From a virus, in IMG/VR virus record IMGVR_UViG_3300022074_000114, positions 1 to 40,493 of that record: a DNA stretch of 40,493 bases; one strand, written 5' to 3'. Both the position numbers and the translations under genes were made by a program. The notes under the pieces were generated by a model. It had not been told where the DNA came from. It did not search any database and saw only the letters and a program-made list of their open reading frames with translations. Below, one piece after another: positions 26,078 through 34,756 of this stretch (its first letter is position 1; every line of letters begins with the position of its first letter).

Positions 26078-26338
26078 ATGGACTATTCAGATAGAACATA
26101 TGCATTTGCCAAATGGGCAGATATAGGATCAGTAGACTTTTCCCAAGTAATGGAAACATCTGCTGCAACCGTAAGAAAATCATTAGATAGTGATTTATTT
26201 ATATTGAAATGGTATACTGCCAACGAACCAACATTTATCACAGACGATAGTGTTACATTGTCTTGGTCAGGTTCTCATTCGCAATGCTTACAACATTTAA
26301 TAGGTCCAAATTGGACAGACACAGGCTCAATGCCTTAA
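26078..26338 (+). CDS. Small unknown protein between lectin array and tail genes
   Basis: An 86-residue protein beginning MDYSDRTYAFAKWADIGSVD, with AAAGGATAA before the start. Short proteins opening with a similar YSDRTYAF motif occur near tail-fibre genes in other myophages as far as I recall, but no function is known to me. It is Ser/Thr-rich with several Trp residues and no membrane segment. Placement after the lectins suggests a tail-associated role. Confidence 0.72.
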   Translation: MDYSDRTYAFAKWADIGSVDFSQVMETSAATVRKSLDSDLFILKWYTANEPTFITDDSVTLSWSGSHSQCLQHLIGPNWTDTGSMP

Positions 26339-26357
26339 TTTAACATAGGTTATAAAA

Positions 26358-26630
26358 ATGGAAAAGAAAAAATTAGAAAAAACAGATTTAGATGCTTTAA
26401 CAGAAATTAGACAAAAGTATCAAGAAAACAATATGCAGATAGGTATAATATCTTCTGATGAATATTTTATCAATCAACAATTAAAACAAATTGAACAAGT
26501 AAAAGAAAATTGTTTTAATACGTTAGAAGATTTAAGAAAACAAGAATCAGAATTAGTTAAGTCATTAGAAGATAAATACGGCGAAGGACAAATTAATTTA
26601 GAAGAAGGTGTATTTATATCCAATTCATAA
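26358..26630 (+). CDS. Small coiled-coil protein upstream of the tail sheath
   Basis: A 90-residue, Lys/Glu/Gln-rich protein. The middle (about residues 38-72) is a predicted coiled coil, and the ending KYGEGQINLEEGVFI is a pattern seen in small phage proteins that combine a coiled coil with a short terminal strand. AGG lies 10 bases before the ATG. Such proteins are common neighbours of late structural genes in aquatic T4-like phages. No function is assigned; a virion or assembly role is possible. Confidence 0.72.
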   Translation: MEKKKLEKTDLDALTEIRQKYQENNMQIGIISSDEYFINQQLKQIEQVKENCFNTLEDLRKQESELVKSLEDKYGEGQINLEEGVFISNS

Positions 26631-26651
26631 AGGTTTTGGAAATTATACCTA

Positions 26652-26659
26652 TATTTATA
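26652..26659 (+). promoter_or_regulatory. Candidate late promoter of the tail sheath gene
   Basis: TATTTATAATAAAAAAA lies 25 bases before the sheath ATG. GGGAG, a good ribosome site, lies between them. Confidence 0.5.
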
Positions 26660-26684
26660 ATAAAAAAATTATGGGAGTATTTTA

Positions 26685-29153
26685 ATGGCAGAAAGAATAG
26701 TATCGCCAGGTGTATTTACTAATGAAAAAGATCAATCCTTTTTACAAAGAGGAGTTAGTGAAATTGGAGCATCAATTATTGGGACAACAATTAAAGGTCC
26801 TGCATTAATACCAACACAAGTAAATTCATTTTCAGAATTTGAAGAAATATTTGGATCATATACTGATGATTCGTATGTACCATTTACAGTACAAGAATAT
26901 TTAAAAAATGCTGGTGTGGTAACAGTAACAAGATTATTATATGAAGATGGATATGATTTAGATAGAGGTTTATTAGCAGTTATAGCAAAATCTGCTAGTA
27001 TAGAAGTTGTAACACATGTATTACATCCATCGGCTCCTGTATCTACAGTAGGATCATCAAGTCCAGTTTTTGAAGCTTCTAATATTTCAGATCTTACATC
27101 AGGAAGTTTTGTTTTAAACGTTTCTGGATCATTTGCTAATGATAGTTCATTACCAGGATTTAGTGGAGCTTATACAGCAGAACAAGGAATTAGCGCATCA
27201 ATTGATTCAAATGCTAATAATTATATAACAAAAATATTTGGAACTAATCCTAAATCAGTAAATTATCCAGTATATGTTCAATATGAAAACACATCTGCTA
27301 CTAGTTTATTTAATAGTATGGCTGATGTTTCAATGTTTTTAGGAGTTGTAGATTATACAAATACATTAGATGGTCAAAACGGATTTGCGTCCAGTACAAT
27401 GATTACATCTCAAAAAATTGGATCAACTGCAGTTAATTTATTTCAAGTTCATACATTGTCTCATGGTAATGTAGAAAATTTTGATGTTAAAGTAGGGGTT
27501 CGTGATATAAGATTAGCATCAGAAGTTGCTGATCCAAATGGATATGGAACATTTACATTAGAAGTAAGAAGAATTAATAGTACAAATTTACCAAATTCAC
27601 CATTTGATTCAGACGACACAGACAAATCACCAGATATATTAGAAACATTTACTAATTGTAATTTAGATCCTGATTCTCCAAATTATGTTGCAAGAAAAGT
27701 TGGAGATCAATTTATTACTATAGATTCAGAAGGAAAAATTAGAGATAATGGTGATTATCCAAATTTATCTAAATATATAAGAATTAGTGTTACCGAAGGT
27801 GTTAAAAATAAAACCGAAAGTAAAACATTAGTACCATTTGGATTTAGAGCAATGACTTCTCCAATTCCAGATGCATCTGGTTCGGCTGGAGATCAACAAA
27901 TAGTTGCAACTTCATATCAAACATCACAAGAGCCAGGCGGAGCATTTAGTGCTAAGAATTATTTTGGATTTGATTTTACAAATACAAATAACTTAAATTA
28001 TTTAGCACCAGTACCAACTACAGGTGCAACTACTGGTAGCAATAGTGATTTTTATTTAGGAGATATGTTACAATCAACTGGATCTAATTTCCCAAGTGTA
28101 ACTGCTCCATATACCGGATCATTTCAATCAGTATTAAATGCAGGAACATTTGATTCAAATGTTTCATTAGCATCAAGAAAATTCATGGTAGCATTAAATG
28201 GAGGATTTGATGGAGCTAGACCAAATTTACCAAAATTATCAGGAACAAATATAACAGCTACTAATACATTTGGATTTGATTGTTCTGGTAATCAAACAAC
28301 TGGTACTAAATCATATAGAAAAGCATTTAATGCATTATCAAATACAGATTATTATGATATTAATATGTTAATAACTCCAGGTATATTACATAGCAAACAT
28401 ACATCTGTAACAGCCGATGCTAGACAATTAGTTGAAGATAGACAAGATACGTTCTATGTAATGGATGTACCAGCATTAACAGATAGTATTGCAACTACTA
28501 TTAATAATGTTACTAGTATAGATTCAAATTATACTGCAACATATTTCCCATGGGTAAGAATAATTGACCCAGCTAAAAATAAACCAATATTTGTACCACC
28601 ATCAGTATTGATTCCAGGAGCATTATCATTTAATGATGCAACATCAGCACCATGGTATGCACCAGCTGGTTTAAATAGAGGCGGATTAACATCAGCAATT
28701 AATACATATGAAAAATTAACTCAATCAGATAGAGATGATTTATATGAAGCCAGAATTAATCCTATAGCAAATTTTCCAAATCAAGGAATATGTATATGGG
28801 GACAAAAAACATTACAGTCTAGACCAAGTGCGTTAGATAGAGTTAATGTTAGAAGATTATTAATAACAGTTAAGAAATTTATTGCATCTGCAACCAAGTT
28901 TTTAGTATTTGAACAAAACACTGATGCAACTAGATTAAGATTCTTAAGTATTGTTAATCCTTATTTAGAAGGAGTAAGATCACAACAAGGTTTAAGCGCT
29001 TTTAGAGTTGTAATGGATGATAGTAATAACACACCAGATCTAATAGATCAAAATATTTTATATGGACAAATATTTTTACAACCAACTAGAACCGCAGAAT
29101 TTATTGTCTTAGACTTTAATATTCAGCCAACTGGTGCTTCTTTCCCTGAATAG
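26685..29153 (+). CDS. gp18: Tail sheath protein (T4 gp18-like)
   Basis: An 822-residue contractile sheath protein. The N-terminal SPGVFTNEKDQSFLQRG (7-23) and SIIGTTIKGPALIPT are the family opening. The C-terminal region from about residue 719 (VNVRRLLITVKKFIASATKF, then FLSIVNPYLEGVRSQQGL, then ILYGQIFLQPTRTAEFIVLD) is the conserved sheath core that forms the strand-exchange contacts. It is longer than T4 gp18 (659 residues). The extra length lies in the middle, where sheath proteins carry surface-exposed domains. The gene has its own promoter-like site and precedes the tube gene, as in T4. Confidence 0.95.
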   Translation: MAERIVSPGVFTNEKDQSFLQRGVSEIGASIIGTTIKGPALIPTQVNSFSEFEEIFGSYTDDSYVPFTVQEYLKNAGVVTVTRLLYEDGYDLDRGLLAVIAKSASIEVVTHVLHPSAPVSTVGSSSPVFEASNISDLTSGSFVLNVSGSFANDSSLPGFSGAYTAEQGISASIDSNANNYITKIFGTNPKSVNYPVYVQYENTSATSLFNSMADVSMFLGVVDYTNTLDGQNGFASSTMITSQKIGSTAVNLFQVHTLSHGNVENFDVKVGVRDIRLASEVADPNGYGTFTLEVRRINSTNLPNSPFDSDDTDKSPDILETFTNCNLDPDSPNYVARKVGDQFITIDSEGKIRDNGDYPNLSKYIRISVTEGVKNKTESKTLVPFGFRAMTSPIPDASGSAGDQQIVATSYQTSQEPGGAFSAKNYFGFDFTNTNNLNYLAPVPTTGATTGSNSDFYLGDMLQSTGSNFPSVTAPYTGSFQSVLNAGTFDSNVSLASRKFMVALNGGFDGARPNLPKLSGTNITATNTFGFDCSGNQTTGTKSYRKAFNALSNTDYYDINMLITPGILHSKHTSVTADARQLVEDRQDTFYVMDVPALTDSIATTINNVTSIDSNYTATYFPWVRIIDPAKNKPIFVPPSVLIPGALSFNDATSAPWYAPAGLNRGGLTSAINTYEKLTQSDRDDLYEARINPIANFPNQGICIWGQKTLQSRPSALDRVNVRRLLITVKKFIASATKFLVFEQNTDATRLRFLSIVNPYLEGVRSQQGLSAFRVVMDDSNNTPDLIDQNILYGQIFLQPTRTAEFIVLDFNIQPTGASFPE

Positions 29154-29169
29154 AATTTAGGTTAGGTAA

Positions 29170-29177
29170 TATTTATA
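29170..29177 (+). promoter_or_regulatory. Candidate late promoter of the tail tube gene
   Basis: TATTTATATAAAAAG, 24 bases before the ATG and identical over 15 bases to the copies at 6231 and 23887. Confidence 0.5.
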
Positions 29178-29201
29178 TAAAAAGAATATAGGAAATAGAA
29201 A

Positions 29202-29711
29202 ATGGCATTAGAACAAAATTTACCAGGTATTAATCAAAATGATTTATTTTTGAATGCATTTGATTGGGAACCTAAATATACTAATCGATTTATTATGTAT
29301 ATTGCAGATATACCAACATACATAATAAAAGCAGCTGCAAGACCATCTTTAACTAATGGTGAGATTGTATTAGATCACATTAATGTTGATAGAAAAGTTA
29401 AAGGTAAAACAAGATGGAACGATGTTTCAATTACATTGTATGATCCAATTGTACCATCAGGAGCACAAGCAGTTATGGAATGGGTTAGATTACATCATGA
29501 ATCATTAACTGGTAGAGATGGATATAGCACTCAATATAAGAAAGACATTACATTTCATTCATTATCACCAACGGGTGAAAAAATTGAAGAATGGTGTTTA
29601 AAAGGTGCATTTATTTTAGACTCTAATTTTGGTCAAATGGATTGGGGTACAGAAGAGTCAGTTCAAATTGAATTAACATTGAAATATGATTACGCTGTAT
29701 TAGAATATTAA
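29202..29711 (+). CDS. gp19: Tail tube protein (T4 gp19-like)
   Basis: A 169-residue protein, close to T4 gp19 (163 residues). The pattern KYTNRFIMYIADIPTYIIKA followed by RPSLTNGEIVLDHINVDRKV and WNDVSITLYDPIVPSG is that of T4-type tube proteins. The ending GQMDWGTEESVQIELTLKYD is the usual final strand pair. AGGAAAT precedes the ATG. Promoter-like site upstream and a strong terminator downstream isolate it as a single-gene unit, in keeping with the many copies needed per tail. Confidence 0.95.
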   Translation: MALEQNLPGINQNDLFLNAFDWEPKYTNRFIMYIADIPTYIIKAAARPSLTNGEIVLDHINVDRKVKGKTRWNDVSITLYDPIVPSGAQAVMEWVRLHHESLTGRDGYSTQYKKDITFHSLSPTGEKIEEWCLKGAFILDSNFGQMDWGTEESVQIELTLKYDYAVLEY

Positions 29712-29720
29712 TTTATTTAT

Positions 29721-29752
29721 AATGGGAGTAGTAATTTTATACTCCCATTTTT
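29721..29752 (+). terminator. Rho-independent terminator after the tail tube gene
   Basis: Perfect 10-bp stem AATGGGAGTA (29721-29730) with TACTCCCATT (29740-29749), a 9-base loop and a T run. It is followed by ACTG and a candidate late promoter at 29764. Confidence 0.92.
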
Positions 29753-29763
29753 ACTGTTTACAA

Positions 29764-29771
29764 TATTTATA
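29764..29771 (+). promoter_or_regulatory. Candidate late promoter TATTTATA + ATAAAG
   Basis: The octamer lies 7 bases after TACTG (29752-29756) and 23 bases before the next ATG. Terminator, TACTG and octamer repeat the arrangement seen at 3247 and 6193. Confidence 0.5.
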
Positions 29772-29794
29772 ATAAAGTTTTAAAAAGGAAAGTT

Positions 29795-30550
29795 ATGGCA
29801 AAATTAACAGATCGTTATGAAAATCAAAATTTAATAAATTTAGCTAAAGACAAATACGAGCAAAAACAAAAAAGTACTATTCCATCAGAAATTGTAACAT
29901 TAACAAGTCAAGGAAAAGTATATCCAGAAAATAGTCCGTTAAGTTCTGGAAAAATTGAAATGCGATACATGACAGCATATGATGAAGATATTTTAACTAA
30001 TAGTTCATATATATCAGAAGGAGTTGTATTAGATAAACTAATTGATTCACTAATCATTACAGATGTAAATTACAATGACATTGCTCAGGTAGATAAAGAT
30101 GGATTAGTTTTAAATGCAAGAATATTAAGCTATGGCTCTGAATATCCAGTTACAGTTACAGATCCAAAAACAAAAAAACAAATTAAACAAACTGTAGATT
30201 TATCAAAAATTCAATCAAAAACAATTGACATTGAAAGTAATGATCAAGGAGAATTTACATATGAAACTGAATCATTACAAATAAAATTTAAATTTTTAAC
30301 AAACAATAAATCAAATAAAACTATCAGCGAATATTTATCAAATATTATAACAGAAGTAAACGGAAAAAGAAAACAATCTGAAATAGATAATTTTATACGA
30401 TATGAATTTCTTGTTAAAGATAGCAAAGATTTTCAAAAGTTTATACTTAATAATACTCCATCACTTATTTTAGAATATGAATTCCAAGGCGAGGACGGGA
30501 GCGCTTTTACTGCCGGGTTTCCGGTTGGCCCAGACTTTTTTTGGATTTAA
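29795..30550 (+). CDS. T4_baseplate-family protein (gp26-like), possible tail assembly chaperone
   Basis: A 251-residue protein. Residues 33-90 (IVTLTSQGKVYPENSPLSSG, then IEMRYMTAYDEDILTNSSYI and VVLDKLIDSLI) match the opening of T4_baseplate (PF12322) proteins, which include T4 gp26. The C-terminal VGPDFFWI matches the family's usual DFFW ending, so this frame can end naturally here. It lies between the tail tube and tape-measure genes, the classical place of tail assembly chaperones, and its last codons overlap a second frame at a T7 run. It may act as baseplate hub factor or as tape-measure chaperone; sequence alone does not decide. AAGGAA precedes the ATG. Confidence 0.85.
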   Translation: MAKLTDRYENQNLINLAKDKYEQKQKSTIPSEIVTLTSQGKVYPENSPLSSGKIEMRYMTAYDEDILTNSSYISEGVVLDKLIDSLIITDVNYNDIAQVDKDGLVLNARILSYGSEYPVTVTDPKTKKQIKQTVDLSKIQSKTIDIESNDQGEFTYETESLQIKFKFLTNNKSNKTISEYLSNIITEVNGKRKQSEIDNFIRYEFLVKDSKDFQKFILNNTPSLILEYEFQGEDGSAFTAGFPVGPDFFWI

Positions 30551-30764
30551 GCCAGAAGATAGACCAAAGTTACACGACGCATTATTTGAACTAGTATGGG
30601 CTGGAGAAGGTCGATGGGATTGGAATACTGTATATCATATGCCAATCTTTCTTAGAAATTTTTGGATACGAAAATTAAACAAACTTCATGACATAAAAAA
30701 GAAGGCTCAACAAAAATCTAATCAAAAATATACTAAACCAAAAATACAAAAACCTCCTATGTAG
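30477..30764 (+). CDS. Overlapping downstream frame, possible frameshift extension or gp51-like small protein
   Basis: The open frame runs from an ATG at 30477 for 95 codons. Only the part after about residue 22 looks protein-like: LHDALFELVWAGEGRWDWN followed by VYHMPIFLRNFWIRKLNKL, a pattern I associate with small proteins encoded after T4_baseplate genes. The first 22 codons are simply the other reading of the conserved end of the upstream gene. The ATG has no ribosome site and no other ATG follows before the conserved part. Expression by a +1 shift in TTTTTTT at 30536-30542 would give a fused protein of about 322 residues. The C-terminal tail is Lys/Gln-rich. Confidence 0.7.
   Translation: MNSKARTGALLLPGFRLAQTFFGFKPEDRPKLHDALFELVWAGEGRWDWNTVYHMPIFLRNFWIRKLNKLHDIKKKAQQKSNQKYTKPKIQKPPM
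30536..30544 (+). other. Candidate +1 ribosomal frameshift site (T7 followed by GG)
   Basis: In the upstream frame the codons are TTT TTT TGG, two codons before the TAA. A peptidyl Phe-tRNA slipping one base forward on the T run would read GGA next and enter the downstream frame. A -1 slip leads to an early TAG and does not join the frames. Inference from sequence arrangement only. Confidence 0.4.
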
Positions 30765-30765
30765 A

Positions 30766-30773
30766 TATTTATA
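30766..30773 (+). promoter_or_regulatory. Candidate late promoter of the tape-measure unit
   Basis: TATTTATAATAAAAG lies 15 bases before the tape-measure ATG, in the 24-base gap after the overlapping frame. Confidence 0.45.
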
Positions 30774-30788
30774 ATAAAAGATATCTAT

Positions 30789-32720
30789 ATGAATATTCTG
30801 AATTCACATATTTTATATTTAAAAACATTTCCTAATCAAGGTCAAAAAAAAGATAAAGAATTAAAAGATAAAGCTTTATCTAAGGCTACTTTACAACAAC
30901 AATTCAAAGACTTTGATGCTGAAAAACAAGCTAAAGCAACAAAACAATTGTTTGATCAGATAGCACAAGGATCAACCGAAGCACAAGTAGGAGTAGAAAA
31001 ATTAGTTGGCCAACAAGAAAAATTAGGAATAACATTAATTGACCTAGCAAAAAAGTCGACTTTTTTAGAACAAAGAAATAGAGAGTTAAATAAAACATTT
31101 GGCATTAATTCGGGAACTGCAGGCGAATTAGGAGAAAAATATGATAAATTAGGCACGTCATTTAATACTGGCGGAAAACAAATTCGAAAATACGCTCAAG
31201 AATTAAATAGATTACTTCCGTTACAAGCTCAAAATTTAACTGATACAGATAAAGCTAATAAATCTGGATTTACATTTAATTCTAGATTAATTAAAACAGC
31301 AAAATTATTTCGTGAAAATTTAGGGTTATCTGCAGAAAATGTACAAGGCTTTGCAAAATTTACTGCAGGATTAGGAGAAGCTGGCGGAAGCACTCAAGAC
31401 GTAGCTGCTCAATTAACAGCTTTTGCACCAGCATTAGAAGAAACAACTGGTTTAGTTGGTACTACTAGATCAATATTACAAGATGTATCATCATTATCAT
31501 CAGATGTGCAGTTACAATTTAGGAATTATCCAACTCAACTAGGATTAGCAGTTTTAAAAACAAGAATGTTAGGAACTAGTTTAGGCGAAGTATTTAGTAT
31601 AGGAAAAAATTTATTAAATATAGAGCAATCAGTTGGAAATGAATTAGAATATCAATTATTATCAGGAAAGCGATTAGTTAATCAAGACGGCGAAAGTTTA
31701 ACTCAAAAATTTCGTGAAGCAACATTAATGGGCGATGCAAATGCAACTGCAGATGCAATGAATGAAATATTAGAAACTCAAGGCGACACAATAAAAGATA
31801 ATTTCTTTGCAAGAAAAAAATTAGCTGAAACATTAGGTATATCTGAAGAAAAATTAGCTGGCATGGTTCAACAGCGAGAATTGTTAGAAAAAGCAGGACC
31901 GCAAGCTGAAAAAATACTGAGTTATCAAGGAGACCAGTTAGCAGGAGCAGTTGATGAATTTAAAAAAACAGCAACTGAAGATCAATTAAAAGCATTTAAT
32001 AAATTAGTACAAAATCAAGCAAATCAATTAACAACTGATGAAAAGATGGTATACTATCTTGAAACTTTAACAACAGGATTAATTGGAGAACAATTTGCAT
32101 TACCTGGAAGTCAAGCACAACAAATACGAGATACACAAAACGCATTTGCAGGAACTGGTTCTGCTGCAGTAGGCAGAGGTAATTTAAAATCAGTTATGGA
32201 CCTTCCATCTGACTTAACTGGTTTGAGTAATACTGGTTTAGCTGAGACATTAGGAGCATTTGGTGATACTGCAAATAAATTTGGAGCAGCTGCAGATGCA
32301 TTCAATGCAACAGTAGAAATTATTCCTATTGCTGGTGACTTAGCAAAAAAAGCTGGAGATTTAGCAAATGCAGCTGTATTTAAAGGAATTAATTCAATTA
32401 GAGCAACTACTGTGGAATCTATTAATATAGGAACAGCACAAAATATAAATGACAATACAGGTGGCGGCAATCCAGATCAAGACTTTATTTCTAGACCAGG
32501 AGGCGAAAAAATATCATTTAGTTCCAAAGACACAGTGGTAGGAGCTAAGCCAGGAGGACCAATTGATCAAATGTTAGCAATGTCTAGCGGCGGAGGAGGA
32601 GCATCAATTGATTATAATGCCATGGCAGCAGCAGTAGCATCAGCAATGAGTAACGTACAAATAGTAGCACCAACCGATATTTACAGAGATTCAGAAATGA
32701 ATATGCAATCAATAACATAG
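30789..32720 (+). CDS. Tail tape measure protein (T4 gp29 position)
   Basis: A 643-residue, strongly helical Ala/Leu/Lys/Gln-rich protein. Residues about 275-345 (LLNIEQSVGNELEYQLLSGK, then EATLMGDANATADAMNEILE and FFARKKLAETLGISEEKLAG) resemble a conserved block in tape measures of aquatic myophages. A glycine-rich segment lies near the C-terminus. T4 gp29 has 590 residues, so a tail of broadly T4-like length is expected. The position after tube and chaperone-like genes and before baseplate tube-initiator genes is the standard one. No convincing membrane helix was seen; the region near VEIIPIAGDLAKKAGDL is only weakly hydrophobic. The ATG lacks a clear ribosome site. Confidence 0.85.
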   Translation: MNILNSHILYLKTFPNQGQKKDKELKDKALSKATLQQQFKDFDAEKQAKATKQLFDQIAQGSTEAQVGVEKLVGQQEKLGITLIDLAKKSTFLEQRNRELNKTFGINSGTAGELGEKYDKLGTSFNTGGKQIRKYAQELNRLLPLQAQNLTDTDKANKSGFTFNSRLIKTAKLFRENLGLSAENVQGFAKFTAGLGEAGGSTQDVAAQLTAFAPALEETTGLVGTTRSILQDVSSLSSDVQLQFRNYPTQLGLAVLKTRMLGTSLGEVFSIGKNLLNIEQSVGNELEYQLLSGKRLVNQDGESLTQKFREATLMGDANATADAMNEILETQGDTIKDNFFARKKLAETLGISEEKLAGMVQQRELLEKAGPQAEKILSYQGDQLAGAVDEFKKTATEDQLKAFNKLVQNQANQLTTDEKMVYYLETLTTGLIGEQFALPGSQAQQIRDTQNAFAGTGSAAVGRGNLKSVMDLPSDLTGLSNTGLAETLGAFGDTANKFGAAADAFNATVEIIPIAGDLAKKAGDLANAAVFKGINSIRATTVESINIGTAQNINDNTGGGNPDQDFISRPGGEKISFSSKDTVVGAKPGGPIDQMLAMSSGGGGASIDYNAMAAAVASAMSNVQIVAPTDIYRDSEMNMQSIT

Positions 32721-32729
32721 AAAGATATT

Positions 32730-34436
32730 ATGCCATTACAACCATCTCCATATAACTTTGAATCAACTAATTTTAATCTTTGGGGTCCAAAAGGTGTTAT
32801 TACATTAAGATATTCTGATTGGTCTAAATCAGTTGGAACTACTGCATATTTACAAAACACTCCAGCAAATCCTCCATATATAATTGGAAGTACCACAATA
32901 CAAGATCCAAGCACAAGATTTCCAAGAATGGCATCACCATTATCAAGGCCAGCTAATAATGAAGAAGGCATTAAATCATTACCGCGCGGTAAAAGATTTA
33001 AAAAAGTAACTATTAAAAAAACTTTAAATGGAGTTAGTGGAATATATAATATTGGAGCTAATTCTTACGTTGGAACAACAGAAAATCCAGATAAATCTAA
33101 TTCTATATTGTTAACTAACGGTGTAAGTTCTAATAGAAATATTTCAATTGAAGACACTGCTAAAAGAGCAGCTGCTATAATAGGATTAGGAGCATTATCT
33201 GGATTTACCGGTTCTCCAAGATTAATTCAATTAGGATCTTCTGCAATACAAACATTAGAAAATGAATCTGCTGCATATATTTCAACCTCATTTGAAAATC
33301 TTAAAAAACCAGACTATATACCATACAATGATTTTAGAAATGATCTTGAGCAAGGAAGATTTCGGTTAGATGGCGCTTCGTCATTGATCCGAGCTGCAAT
33401 CTTTCATAAAGGAAAAGGAGCTGTTTCTTCAGGAGCATACGCAGGAGCATCTGCTATAGGAGGAGCATATTCTGTATTTAATTTGGAAGCTACATATGGA
33501 TTTGGAGAACATGGTACCCCATATGCATTAAGAAAAGACTTTACAGCTAGAAGTCATGTTGCAACAAGATGGAATAAACGAAAAGACAGATGGCAACCTG
33601 CAGGCATATTAGACCCAGCTGCAAAAGTTACTGCATTTAGAGGAGATAAAGTTAGTGTTATTGATTTTAAAAAAACAAAATTAGCAGCTGCATATCGTTG
33701 GATACCTCAAAAAGATGAAAGTAAAGTTAAAGCAATTGGAGCAGCACTAGATAAATTATCTGGTAGAATAACAAAAGACTTTATTAAATTCTTTTTTACA
33801 GGTCCAAAATTAACTCCATGGGATGATGATGCTGTAGATGATGTAATGGTGTTTAGAGCTATTATAACTAGTTTAACTGATTCATATAATCCTAGTTGGT
33901 CACCTGTACAATTTATAGGAAGAGCAGATCCTTCATATAATTACGGCGGATATTCAAGAGATTTAAATTTAGATTTTACTGTGTATGCAACAGATAGAGA
34001 TGAATTAAAACCAATCTGGAGAAAATTAAATGCATTAGCTGGATATACAGCACCAGAATATGATGCAAGTAGTATTGCATTAAAAGGGCCGTATCTTCGA
34101 TTAACTATAGGAGACTTATTTTATCAACAACCAATAATACTTAATAATTTATATTATACATTGCAAGATTCAGAGACGACATGGGAAACTAATATTGAAG
34201 ATGATCATGGAAATATGCAAGTACCAAAACAAATACAAGTTTCTATGGGTGCAACAGTTATAACAGATTATGTACCACAAAAAGGAGGCAGATTCTATAC
34301 ATTGGCTCATAAAGAACATTTAAAATCAGATTCTCCAGAGTCAGGAAATGGTAATTGGTTGAGTGATATGAAAACTAATAAAAAAATGGAAAATATTTCC
34401 GCAACGGCTAATCCAGAAAATGTTACTGGTGAATAG
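32730..34436 (+). CDS. Baseplate tail-tube initiator-like protein (T4 gp48/gp54 role)
   Basis: A 568-residue protein. The C-terminal part (about 373-445: VFRAIITSLTDSYNPSWSPV, then GRADPSYNYGGYSRDLNLDF and ELKPIWRKLNALAGYTAPEY) has the strand-rich pattern of tube-like baseplate proteins that nucleate the tail tube in contractile tails. The remainder is Gly/Ser-rich with Ala segments (AAAIIGLGALSGF). It is much longer than T4 gp48 (364) or gp54 (320), so equivalence is by role and position rather than clear homology. It lies between the tape measure and a LysM-like wedge protein. The ribosome site AGAAAG is weak. Confidence 0.7.
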   Translation: MPLQPSPYNFESTNFNLWGPKGVITLRYSDWSKSVGTTAYLQNTPANPPYIIGSTTIQDPSTRFPRMASPLSRPANNEEGIKSLPRGKRFKKVTIKKTLNGVSGIYNIGANSYVGTTENPDKSNSILLTNGVSSNRNISIEDTAKRAAAIIGLGALSGFTGSPRLIQLGSSAIQTLENESAAYISTSFENLKKPDYIPYNDFRNDLEQGRFRLDGASSLIRAAIFHKGKGAVSSGAYAGASAIGGAYSVFNLEATYGFGEHGTPYALRKDFTARSHVATRWNKRKDRWQPAGILDPAAKVTAFRGDKVSVIDFKKTKLAAAYRWIPQKDESKVKAIGAALDKLSGRITKDFIKFFFTGPKLTPWDDDAVDDVMVFRAIITSLTDSYNPSWSPVQFIGRADPSYNYGGYSRDLNLDFTVYATDRDELKPIWRKLNALAGYTAPEYDASSIALKGPYLRLTIGDLFYQQPIILNNLYYTLQDSETTWETNIEDDHGNMQVPKQIQVSMGATVITDYVPQKGGRFYTLAHKEHLKSDSPESGNGNWLSDMKTNKKMENISATANPENVTGE

Positions 34437-34448
34437 GAAAAAATAATT

Positions 34449-34748
34449 ATGAGTAGATATGCAACAACTAAACAAATAAAAGGATCAGATAGAAAACGTA
34501 AAGCTGAAACTACAATTATATCTGCAACTCCTCCTACTGATTTAGACACATATATTGAAATTACTTCGCCAGAAAGATTAGATCAATTAGCAAATCAATT
34601 TTATGGAGATGCTAGTAAATGGTGGATTATTGCTACAGCTAACGCATTAGGAAAAGGAACATTATTTACTCCAGAAGATATTATATTGCGTATTCCACCA
34701 GCAGCCGATATTCAAAAATTTATTGACTCTGAAAACAAACAAAGATAA
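34449..34748 (+). CDS. LysM-like baseplate wedge protein (T4 gp53-like)
   Basis: A 99-residue protein. SPERLDQLANQFYGDASKWW (40-59), followed by IIATANALGKG and a final PPAADIQKFI, is the LysM-like pattern shared by phage tail protein X, P2-type tail proteins and the C-terminal part of T4 gp53. These join hub and wedges in the baseplate. T4 gp53 is about twice this length, so only the LysM-like core is present. AGGA lies before the ATG. Neighbours are the tube initiator and hub genes, which supports a baseplate role. Confidence 0.8.
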   Translation: MSRYATTKQIKGSDRKRKAETTIISATPPTDLDTYIEITSPERLDQLANQFYGDASKWWIIATANALGKGTLFTPEDIILRIPPAADIQKFIDSENKQR

Positions 34749-34756
34749 GGTTACAA

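Noticed and set aside
26610-26620. TATTTATA octamers inside genes (for example near 26198, 26612 and 13908) and at 29714 beside a terminator
   Set aside because: The octamer is expected several times by chance in A+T-rich coding sequence; these copies lack the A-rich flank and the position before a gene.
30530-30560. A -1 frameshift at the T7 run
   Set aside because: The -1 frame meets a TAG after about a dozen and a half codons and does not join the conserved downstream frame; only +1 (or -2) does.
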